Shown here: piece after piece, positions 7,142 through 12,362 of the stretch | Position numbering within the stretch: position 1 is the stretch's first letter | How the letters are laid out: each line of letters opens with the position of its first letter | NCBI GenBank assembly: GCA_958454405.1 | Contig: CAUEBO010000054.1 | Span: 1-18,501, forward strand | Source: an uncultured Eggerthellaceae bacterium | GTDB taxonomy: Bacteria > Actinomycetota > Coriobacteriia > Coriobacteriales > Eggerthellaceae | DNA: 18,501 nt | Direction of reading: 5' to 3' | Program-made: the position numbers and the translations under genes | Notes under the pieces: model-generated | The model's database searches: none | What the model was told of the DNA's origin: nothing | Seen by the model: only the letters and a program-made list of their open reading frames with translations

Positions 7142-8017
7142 TCACCTGCTCCGCACATACCGGGCGTATTCGGCGTCGATGATCGCCTTCACCACGCGGT
7201 AATCCTGCTCCATCGTCGAGAAGTACGGGGTGTCGCGCCCCAGGCCCCTGGCTATGCCGGGCAGGCTTTCAAGGTACCTCGTGTAATAGGCGTCCACGAA
7301 CGGGAACGCTTCGTCGGAAACGTCTTCGCCAGCCAAAGCGCCGTCGCAGTGCTTCAAGAGATACTCGGCCCCGGACATGATCCCGCGCTTCATGGCGCCT
7401 ACGTCGGGATCATCGCCATCGTGCGGCTCGCCCAGAAGATCGCGCTCGGCCAGCCAGCGCACGAAGATCCCGATATGGTTTCCCGCCAGCCGCCAAGCCA
7501 CCGCCTCGTTGCCCTCCGCCAGCACGTCCCGTCCCCGTGCGCGCAAGTCCTGCAGGACGTCGTCGTAGTGGAACTCCGCTTTGTCGATGAGGCCGTACCG
7601 ATCGCCGTCCGTGGCGGAAGGCCCCTCTTCGAATTCCCAGAGCTCGAAGCCCGCGCCGAGGGCGGCAGCCACGGCGCCCATCTCGTCGGACCGCAGCCCT
7701 CTCACGAGAACGTCGTCCCGCGTCGCGTCGAGCGCATACGGACGAAGGGCCCGCAGGGCGGTTTCGTACGCGACGGGCTCGAACGCGCCGTCTTGGCCCG
7801 GGTCCGCCAAGACGAGCAGCCATTCCGGATCGCTCCCAATCGAAACGCCGCCCTGCAGCCGAGGCGTTTTCGGCAGAACGACGTCGACCCCTGCAAGCAC
7901 GTAGAATGCGCCGACGTACCTTCCGCTGGTGCCTATCCCCGTCCTCGGCTCAAGGACTTCGGCGGCATCCCACGCATCGCGATGCTTTTCACGCCGGAAT
8001 ACTGAAAGCAGGCCCAT
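7142..8017 (-). CDS. Uncharacterised protein with a DUF7832-like C-terminal region
   Basis: A 291-residue, acidic, soluble protein with no signal or membrane segment. The start at 8017 has GGGAGG 7 bases upstream. The first half (about residues 1-140) has mixed beta/alpha character with YVGAFYVLAGVDVVLPKTP and DPEWLLVLADPGQ and is not recognised. Residues about 145-200 (KAEFHYD, then AWRLAGNHIGIFVRWLAERDLLGE) resemble the DUF7832 pattern, in which a YDDAxWH block is followed by ATHIGxFLAW. Such domains occur in scattered bacterial proteins, some near toxin-immunity loci, but the function is unknown. It converges with the McrB-like gene, the two stops being 22 bases apart. No enzyme motif is evident. 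Confidence 0.75.
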   Translation of the reverse strand: MGLLSVFRREKHRDAWDAAEVLEPRTGIGTSGRYVGAFYVLAGVDVVLPKTPRLQGGVSIGSDPEWLLVLADPGQDGAFEPVAYETALRALRPYALDATRDDVLVRGLRSDEMGAVAAALGAGFELWEFEEGPSATDGDRYGLIDKAEFHYDDVLQDLRARGRDVLAEGNEAVAWRLAGNHIGIFVRWLAERDLLGEPHDGDDPDVGAMKRGIMSGAEYLLKHCDGALAGEDVSDEAFPFVDAYYTRYLESLPGIARGLGRDTPYFSTMEQDYRVVKAIIDAEYARYVRSR

Positions 8018-8045
8018 CGCAGTCCCTCCCGTTCCACATTCCCCT

Positions 8046-8076
8046 CCGCCCCGTCGGGCGGCTGCGGGCAGCAGCC
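8046..8076 (-). repeat. Two overlapping GC-rich hairpins between the two minus-strand genes
   Basis: CCGCCC/GGGCGG (8046-8051 with 8056-8061) and GGCTGC/GCAGCC (8060-8065 with 8071-8076) share two bases, so only one can form fully at a time. They lie between the membrane-protein stop at 8084 and the ribosome site of the next gene. There is no T-tract; a weak terminator or RNA processing site is possible. Confidence 0.3.
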
Positions 8077-8083
8077 TTCACCA

Positions 8084-8560
8084 TCACGGATGCTCGTCGA
8101 AGTACCCCGTCTGGCCGCGCACTTGCCACGCGCACACGGCGAGCGCGATGACGAACAGGCCGCTCACCAGCGAGGTGAGGTCGCATGTGCCGTACGAAAG
8201 GCTGCTGGCCAGGGCCCATGCCGTCAGCACGGCATCGGCGAACACGATCCAGAAGAAGAGCGTGATCTTGCGCGGGTTCTTCGCGCCGCGGATGCCGAGC
8301 GCCCCGATGGCCAGGTTGAGCAGCGCGCCCAAAAAAGCCATCGCGCCCATCTGGGGCGCCACAAGATCGCGGCCGATGGAGCCGAGCAGCGGGATGTCGA
8401 GCAGATAGGCGGCCCACAGCATCGAACCCGCCACGAGCTCGACCAGCGCCCAGGCGACCGTGAGCACGCAGAGGCGCCGCAGCCACACCTGCCACGTGGT
8501 CATCGGCGCGCCGTCGTCGCCCACCAACGGCTTCGCCGCGGCCTTCACCTGTTCAGACAT
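8084..8560 (-). CDS. Small four-helix integral membrane protein, function unknown
   Basis: 158 residues. The frame is open much further upstream (through the tRNA), but the start at 8560 has GGGAGG 4 bases before the ATG and gives a natural protein. After a short polar N-terminus (about 1-25, ending MTTWQVWLRR) there are four hydrophobic stretches at roughly residues 28-53, 66-85, 96-118 and 124-143. The polar tail GQTGYFDEHP follows. The first span carries AWALVELVAGSMLWAAYLL and the basic loop RGAKNPRKI lies between spans 2 and 3, which suggests that loop is cytoplasmic. No transporter or enzyme signature is recognised. It is followed 66 bases later by the DUF7832-like gene on the same strand. 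Confidence 0.8.
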   Translation of the reverse strand: MSEQVKAAAKPLVGDDGAPMTTWQVWLRRLCVLTVAWALVELVAGSMLWAAYLLDIPLLGSIGRDLVAPQMGAMAFLGALLNLAIGALGIRGAKNPRKITLFFWIVFADAVLTAWALASSLSYGTCDLTSLVSGLFVIALAVCAWQVRGQTGYFDEHP

Positions 8561-8714
8561 GGCACCTCCCCGGCCCGTCGCCCCGCACGCGAGCTTCCGG
8601 GCAATCCGCGTCCGCGGAACAGGAGCGTGCATCGTGAAAGGCCCCTTGTAGCAACTCCGCGAACGAGCCGCCGCGCATTCGAGCGCCTTTCGCGACGGCG
8701 CCGGCGGCTTCGGC

Positions 8715-8748
8715 AAAAAACGAGCACCCGACGAATGCCGGGTGCTCG
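8715..8748 (-). terminator. Rho-independent terminator of tRNA-Ala
   Basis: Read on the minus strand: CGAGCACCCG, 8-base loop, CGGGTGCTCG, then TTTTTT. This is a perfect 10-bp stem with a full T-tract, starting 10 bases after the encoded CCA. Confidence 0.95.
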
Positions 8749-8757
8749 CGCTGTCTA

Positions 8758-8833
8758 TGGTGGAGCCTAGGGGGATCGAACCCCTGACCTCATGGCTGCC
8801 AGCCATGCGCTCTCCCAGCTGAGCTAAGGCCCC
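8758..8833 (-). tRNA. tRNA-Ala, anticodon GGC
   Basis: A 73-base cloverleaf (8833 to 8761) with CCA encoded at 8760-8758. The acceptor stem GGGGCCT/AGGCTCC includes the G3-U70 wobble pair that identifies tRNA-Ala, and the discriminator base is A. The D arm has AGCTCAGCTGGGAGAGC. The anticodon stem CATGG/CCATG closes the loop CTGGCAG, which gives anticodon GGC reading GCC and GCU. The T loop is TTCGATC between AGGGG and CCCCT. GCC is a heavily used Ala codon in this GC-rich genome. It is transcribed singly, with its own promoter and terminator. Confidence 0.98.
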
Positions 8834-8850
8834 GAAAAAGTGCGAGATTC

Positions 8851-8878
8851 AGTATAGCGCATGGACGTATCCGGTCAA
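8851..8878 (-). promoter_or_regulatory. Promoter of tRNA-Ala
   Basis: On the minus strand TTGACC (8878-8873), a 16-base spacer, then TATACT (8856-8851). Each hexamer matches five of six positions, and the -10 box lies 17 bases before tRNA base 1. It is the best sigma-70-type promoter in the window. Confidence 0.85.
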
Positions 8879-8937
8879 GAGGTTTTTCTAAAAATTACGA
8901 TCATCCGGATCATCGCGTGCGTGGGTTGCGTGGGTGC

Positions 8938-8957
8938 GTGCGGAAAGCTTTCCGCAC
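8938..8957. repeat. Perfect 20-bp palindrome
   Basis: GTGCGGAAAGCTTTCCGCAC is self-complementary over all 20 bases, centred between 8947 and 8948, about 60 bases upstream of the tRNA -35 box. It could be a protein-binding site or a repeat end. Confidence 0.6.
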
Positions 8958-8960
8958 AGG

Positions 8961-8990
8961 GTGACGTCGATCCTGGTTTTGGCGTCGACA
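8961..8990. repeat. Degenerate direct repeat, copy A
   Basis: Core GTGACGTCGATCCTGGTTTT is related to copies B (9291-9319) and C (9403-9430). The shared pattern is GTC, then ATCCTAG or similar, then TTT or TTG, then a GCG block. It directly precedes the inverted-repeat element at 8999. Confidence 0.4.
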
Positions 8991-8998
8991 CCTCCGAA

Positions 8999-9155
8999 AT
9001 CTGGCAGAAAAACCGAGTTTGGTAAATTTCCGATAAGAATTGCACAGCGTTAAGGGGTGGACGGGAAAGTCGATCTGGGGATTCTTCGGAAGAGCGGATC
9101 GGATACCCGATGTTTTCGGCTCCGCGATTTACCAAGCTCGGTTTTTCTGCCAGAT
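8999..9155. repeat. 157-bp element with 29-bp terminal inverted repeats (MITE-like)
   Basis: Bases 8999-9027 and 9127-9155 are inverted copies matching at 28 of 29 positions. They start ATCTGGCAGAAAAACCGAG and end TTGGTAAAT. Inside, TTCCGATAAGAAT (9028-9040) can pair with ATTCTTCGGAA (9081-9091), so the left half can fold further. There is no transposase frame and no clear target duplication, the flanks being CCGAA on the left and CCGGC on the right. It could be a MITE-like element, a stable structured transcript, or a regulatory repeat. Confidence 0.7.
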
Positions 9156-9210
9156 CCGGCCCCCGCCCCCGCTGCTGAACCGCCATTGGCATTTTGCAAG
9201 CCAACGCGCT

Positions 9211-9278
9211 GTCATCCTGAGCGAGCGGAGCGGGATCCTTCGACTCCGGCGGCTTGCGCCGCCTTCGCTCAGGATGAC
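9211..9278. repeat. Palindromic intergenic repeat (GTCATCCTGAGCG type), complete copy
   Basis: GTCATCCTGAGCGA at the left end pairs with its complement at the right end over 14 bp. An inner GGCGGC-TTGC-GCCGCC hairpin caps the structure. Repeats with this GTCATCCTGAGC...GTCGAAGGATC core are widespread in bacterial intergenic regions. The same family forms the insertion in ispF at 15863-15991 and a decayed half copy at 9571-9610. Confidence 0.8.
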
Positions 9279-9290
9279 AACCTGGCCAGG

Positions 9291-9319
9291 TGCATGTCAA
9301 TGCTAGTTTAGCAGCGGAC
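9291..9319. repeat. Degenerate direct repeat, copy B
   Basis: TGCATGTCAATGCTAGTTTA, then GCAGCGGAC. It aligns with copy C at about three quarters of positions without gaps, and with copy A less well. Confidence 0.4.
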
Positions 9320-9402
9320 GGCCCTCGCCCCCGCCGCCGAGCAGGAATCGGTATGCCGCCCGCAGTACCCGGCGGTGATCCGGAGCGCACGGCCCTGGCG
9401 GA

Positions 9403-9430
9403 TGCACGTCGATCCTAGCTTGACGGCGGA
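9403..9430. repeat. Degenerate direct repeat, copy C
   Basis: TGCACGTCGATCCTAGCTTG, then ACGGCGGA. The spacing from copy B is 112 bases. In both B and C an ACGGCCCT motif lies close by, after B and before C. Confidence 0.4.
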
Positions 9431-9570
9431 TCAAGGACCGAACGCGCCCGGCCAGTCTGAACCTTCGCTTGGCATCGCTTCGTTGAGCATGATTCGGAGA
9501 TGGCTACAACGGCTGCGGAACGGCTGCCTGGAGGCGGCCGGGGTCAGCCGGAAACGGGAACGCCTCCATC

Positions 9571-9610
9571 GCATCATCCTGGTCGAACGAGGCGAGTCGA
9601 AGCATCTCTG
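9571..9610. repeat. Decayed half copy of the GTCATCCTGAGCG repeat
   Basis: CATCATCCTGGTCGAACGAG, then GCGAGTCGAAGCATCTC, matches one arm of the repeat with several substitutions and lacks the inverted partner. Confidence 0.5.
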
Positions 9611-9613
9611 AAC

Positions 9614-9644
9614 CGGCGAGGAATCCGGGAGCGCTTCCCCGCCG
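9614..9644 (-). terminator. Possible 3' hairpin of the flavin reductase gene
   Basis: CGGCGaGGAA (9614-9623) pairs with TTCCcCGCCG (9635-9644) except for one central mismatch, over an 11-base loop, starting 26 bases after the stop on the minus strand. There is no T-tract. Confidence 0.35.
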
Positions 9645-9670
9645 CCCGAGCATATCCCGCGCTTCGGCCC

Positions 9671-10750
9671 CTACCCTTTCGCCTCCTCGTCGCGCTTCCT
9701 GAGGATGCACCGGCGGTCGGGCGAGGCGATGCATTGGTTGCAGGACACGCAGCGCACGGAGGCCGAAGGATCCGCTTTCCAGCGGTTGACCAGGCCAGGC
9801 TCGCACAGCAGCGGGCGGCTCAAGCCGAAGGCCGCTATGCCGTCCTCGACGGCCATGCGCTCCATGACGTCGAAGCGCCGGTTCCCGCCGGTCAGGATCA
9901 CCGGAACGTCCACCTCGCCCGCGAGCTTGCGGGCGTACGCCCCGAAGAAGGGCTCGCCGTTGAAATCGCGCGTCTTGCACGCTCGCCAAACGCCGCTCGC
10001 CTCGATGGCGTCCGCTCCGCTTCGCACGAACAGCTTCGCCGCTGCAAGGCTGTCCTCCTCGGTCAGGCCGCCCTCGGCCCCGTCGCTGCTGTTCAGCTTC
10101 ACCAACAGCGGAAACGAAGGGGCCGTCGCGCGGCGCACCGCCTCCACGATCTCGCAGACGATGCGCGCCCTGTTCTCGATCGAGCCCCCGTAGACGTCCG
10201 TCCTCCGGTTCATCAAGGGGCTGAGGAACTGGCTGAGCAGGTAGCCATGGGCGGCGTGCAGCTCGACGCCGTCGAAACCGGATGCCTGCGCTCGCCGTGC
10301 AGCCTGGGCGAACGCCTCCGTCAGCTCGCGGATGTCGCGCTCTTCGGCCTCGAGGGGCACGATGCCCGTATCGGGCTCCGCAACGGCCGACGGACCGAGG
10401 ATGCGCGCACTCGGAGGATCGAGCCGCGTCGCCGAACCTCCGTAGACGATCTGGGCCACGATGCGGGCCCCGCGCTCGTGCACGGCATCGACCAGCTCGC
10501 GGTAGGCGGGCACGAGCGCGTCATCGTGCATGCCGAGCATATGCGGGTTGGGCTGCTCGTCGGCCACCACGTGAGCGTACCCGGTGATGATGAGGCCCGC
10601 CCCTCCTTCGGCCAGCTCCTCGTACACGGCCCGCAGAGCGGGTGTCGGGCGGCCGTCGGCGTCGGCGAGCGCCTCGTAGGTCGCCGCGCGCACGAACCGG
10701 TTCTTCGCACGCAGGGACCCGATACTGAATGCTTCGAACAGCTTGTTCAC
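9671..10750 (-). CDS. Old Yellow Enzyme family NADH:flavin oxidoreductase (single domain)
   Basis: FMN-dependent ene-reductase of the OYE/2,4-dienoyl-CoA reductase family, 359 residues, cytoplasmic. It carries the N-terminal FMN strand NRFVRAATYEA (17-27), the active-site motif VELHAAHGYLLSQFLSP with H165 and H168, the FMN-phosphate loop RRTDVYGGSIENR (182-194) and the barrel end VILTGGNR. The C-terminus holds C334-x2-C337-x2-C340-x7-C348, matching the cysteine cluster that binds [4Fe-4S] in the dienoyl-CoA reductase branch. The second FAD/NAD(P)H domain of those roughly 650-residue enzymes is absent. The start is GTG at 10750, with GAGGGAG about 11 bases upstream; no upstream ATG avoids overlapping the next gene. 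It probably reduces an activated C=C bond; the substrate is unknown. Confidence 0.9.
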   Translation of the reverse strand: MNKLFEAFSIGSLRAKNRFVRAATYEALADADGRPTPALRAVYEELAEGGAGLIITGYAHVVADEQPNPHMLGMHDDALVPAYRELVDAVHERGARIVAQIVYGGSATRLDPPSARILGPSAVAEPDTGIVPLEAEERDIRELTEAFAQAARRAQASGFDGVELHAAHGYLLSQFLSPLMNRRTDVYGGSIENRARIVCEIVEAVRRATAPSFPLLVKLNSSDGAEGGLTEEDSLAAAKLFVRSGADAIEASGVWRACKTRDFNGEPFFGAYARKLAGEVDVPVILTGGNRRFDVMERMAVEDGIAAFGLSRPLLCEPGLVNRWKADPSASVRCVSCNQCIASPDRRCILRKRDEEAKG

Positions 10751-10771
10751 GGTGCTTTGCTCCCTCAATAA

Positions 10772-10798
10772 GAAACGGCCGCTGGACGCGGCCGTTTC
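10772..10798 (-). terminator. Terminator or attenuator between the 99-residue gene and the flavin reductase gene
   Basis: A perfect 11-bp inverted repeat (GAAACGGCCGC, loop TGGAC, GCGGCCGTTTC) lies 11 bases after the small gene's stop. On the minus strand it runs into TTTCTTATT. It ends 21 bases before the GTG of the flavin reductase gene, so it also sits in that gene's leader. Confidence 0.75.
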
Positions 10799-10809
10799 GT
10801 TTCGTTTCG

Positions 10810-11109
10810 CTATTCGGTTTTCTCGGATGCGTAGAACGTCGCTTGATCGAACAGGTCGGCGACCGACTTCCCGTCGACGAAGGGAAGGGCCATGAACTCG
10901 CTCACCGTCGGCACCAGCTCGCTCGCGTCGACGTAGTGGCCCTTCTCGTTCAACCGGGTCGTGTCCTGCACGCGCCAGTACCGATCGTTCACGTCGGTAA
11001 GGTAGTACGTCGCTCCGCCAACCTCCATGTACACGGAATGCTTCGCGTGCAGGTAGGTTGGAAGCTCGTCGAGGGATACGTCGAGTGCCTCCGCCGCCTT
11101 CGTTCCCAT
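10810..11109 (-). CDS. Small conserved-looking protein, function unknown
   Basis: 99 residues, acidic, soluble, no signal peptide. The start at 11109 has AAAGGGG 6 bases upstream. The sequence divides into an N-terminal helix (AAEALDVSLDELPTYL), a likely beta-hairpin (HSVYMEVGGATYYLTDVNDRYWRVQD) and a C-terminal helical part (VPTVSEFMALPFVDGKSVADLFDQATFYASE). The beta part has alternating hydrophobic residues. No family is recognised. It is preceded by a possible -10 box and followed by a strong terminator, so it is probably a single-gene unit. Codon use resembles its neighbours. It could be a regulator or adaptor of the adjacent flavin reductase, but nothing in the sequence shows this. Confidence 0.75.
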   Translation of the reverse strand: MGTKAAEALDVSLDELPTYLHAKHSVYMEVGGATYYLTDVNDRYWRVQDTTRLNEKGHYVDASELVPTVSEFMALPFVDGKSVADLFDQATFYASEKTE

Positions 11110-11143
11110 AGCGACCCCTTTCGTTCCGGGTTTCCTTGCCGCT

Positions 11144-11149
11144 TATCAT
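11144..11149 (-). promoter_or_regulatory. Probable -10 box of the 99-residue gene
   Basis: TATGAT on the minus strand, 34 bases before the ATG. The hexamer 17 bases upstream (CTGCAA) is a poor -35 box. Confidence 0.4.
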
Positions 11150-11219
11150 AGCAAGAAGTACGGGTCGTTGCAGCGGGAAAAGCAGATTCCTGCACGCGCG
11201 GAGACGCCGGAGCGCGCCG

Positions 11220-12056
11220 CTAGTTCCGCAGGCTCTCGCGCACTTTGGCAAGCGGCACGAAGGTGATCACGGCGGCGGCGAGGCACATGATGTACACGAG
11301 CGCAGACGTGAAGCCCGACACCTCGCCCACATGCACCGCAACGCCGATGAGCGCCCAGAAGAACACGAGCGGCACGGCGATGTCGCGGTAGCGCTTCCTC
11401 ATGACGTAGCCCAGCACCAGCACGCCCGCCGTGAGCAGCACCACCGAAAGGCCGTTGAAGAACGGCACGCCCCCGTCGAGCGCGCGCGTGATGAGGATGG
11501 CCATGTTCGCAAGCGCCGCCACGGTGACCCATGCGGCGTAGATGGAGATGGGCACCCGGCCCCAGCCCGTCTTCGCCGTGCGGCGCACGTTCAGGTACAG
11601 CGATGCGAGCACGATCCACTCGGCCACGATGACGATGAACGAAACGCCGACGAGCTCGAAGTGCCACAGCGCCAGCCACAGCACGTTCAGCACGCAGCTG
11701 GCCACGAACAGCACCGATGTGGAGGTGAACCGCTTCGGGCGCGTCGGAGCCTCGCGCGTGTACGCAACAAGCCAGGCGATGAGCGCCACGTAGATGAGCG
11801 ACCAGATGGAGAACACGTAGCCGGCGGGCGTGAACCAGGTGAACACCCCGTACGCGACCGTCGCCGACGTGGTTCCCCCCACTTGGCCGCCTTCGATGAT
11901 GGCGTTGCCGAGCAGCGTGAGGGCGTAGACGATCCAGATGGTCGCGGTCTCGGCCGTCAGGTAGCCGCCGCGCTCGAGCTTGCGCCCGGTCTTCGTGCTG
12001 CGGACGCGCTGCGCGACGCCGGGCGCCGCCGTGGAGCGGTAGACATGGTTGGGCAT
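11220..12056 (-). CDS. TspO/MBR-related multi-pass membrane protein
   Basis: 278 residues. The start at 12056 has GAGG 7 bases upstream. After a polar N-terminus (1-33) there are about eight membrane spans. Three blocks recall the TspO/MBR (tryptophan-rich sensory protein) fold: FTPAGYVFSIWSLIYVALIAW (75-95), LNVLWLALWHFELVG (123-137) and VPISIYAAWVTVAALAN (168-184, compare PYLxWVxFAxxLN). Classical TspO proteins have about 160 residues and five spans; this belongs to a longer subfamily with extra C-terminal spans (about 199-219, 225-242 and 248-270). TspO proteins bind porphyrins and other hydrophobic ligands and have regulatory or stress roles, but the role here is unknown. A weak -10 box (TACACT, 12119-12114) lies upstream. 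Confidence 0.75.
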   Translation of the reverse strand: MPNHVYRSTAAPGVAQRVRSTKTGRKLERGGYLTAETATIWIVYALTLLGNAIIEGGQVGGTTSATVAYGVFTWFTPAGYVFSIWSLIYVALIAWLVAYTREAPTRPKRFTSTSVLFVASCVLNVLWLALWHFELVGVSFIVIVAEWIVLASLYLNVRRTAKTGWGRVPISIYAAWVTVAALANMAILITRALDGGVPFFNGLSVVLLTAGVLVLGYVMRKRYRDIAVPLVFFWALIGVAVHVGEVSGFTSALVYIMCLAAAVITFVPLAKVRESLRN

Positions 12057-12362
12057 GATGCACCTCGCTTTCTCTGGAGCGATGATGTCGTTCCTTTTCG
12101 TAGGGTGCAGCCCAGTGTAGCGCGACGCCGGGGCGAACCCGTTGACGGGCGCATTGCAGAACCTTATCGCTTCGACGCAGTTCAGAGGCCTGTTCGTCAA
12201 CGATGACGCATGCGATCGGCAAGGCGCCCGCGGCGCAGGACGAAAGCGCGGCCACGCGGCGCAGGCGCGGCAGGCGGCGGGATTGGCAAGGCGGCGAGGG
12301 GGGGGGGCAAGCCGCGGGCAAGGGACCGATCGGAGCGGACAAGGCGCGGCGCGCCGGCGGCG
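12057..12362. other. Intergenic region between the U32 and TspO-like genes
   Basis: 306 bases. The left end holds the leader of the TspO-like gene with a weak -10 box at 12119-12114. A run of nine G's stands at 12299-12307. Towards the U32 stop (12363) the sequence is very GC-rich with GCCGGCG-type small palindromes but no T-tract, so no clear terminator. No credible gene is seen; open frames here are extremely arginine-rich shadows without ribosome sites. Confidence 0.6.

Larger units (their letters stand above)
8879..9670. other. Repeat-rich intergenic region without a credible gene
   Basis: About 790 bases lie between the tRNA-Ala promoter and the stop of the flavin reductase gene. The open frames here have no ribosome sites and translate repeats; both strands give near-identical IYQ-RFFCQI peptides because of the inverted repeat. 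Contents in order: direct repeats of GATCATC and GCGTGGGT (8899-8940), a 20-bp palindrome (8938-8957), a degenerate direct repeat in three copies, a 157-bp element with 29-bp inverted ends, a 68-bp palindromic repeat, a decayed half copy of the latter, and a 3' hairpin. Parts such as 8999-9130 are visibly richer in A and T than the flanks. It looks like an accumulation of small non-autonomous elements or remnants. Confidence 0.7.

Noticed and set aside
8084..8806. Longer 240-residue form of the small membrane protein
   Set aside because: The N-terminal part translates the tRNA-Ala gene and its terminator; the start at 8560 has a proper ribosome site.
8875..9390. 171-residue minus-strand frame and 88- and 84-residue plus-strand frames in the repeat region
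   Set aside because: They translate the inverted repeat and the palindromic repeat (both strands give IYQ-RFFCQI-like peptides) and lack ribosome sites.
8999..9610. CRISPR array
   Set aside because: Repeats differ in sequence, orientation and spacing; no regular repeat-spacer pattern and no cas genes.
9375..9611. 78-residue plus-strand frame
   Set aside because: Its C-terminus is the translation of the decayed repeat copy; no ribosome site or recognisable domain.
8758..9670. Integration of a prophage or ICE at tRNA-Ala
   Set aside because: The repeats lie on the 5' (promoter) side of the tRNA, no integrase is seen, and there is no duplicate of the tRNA 3' end.
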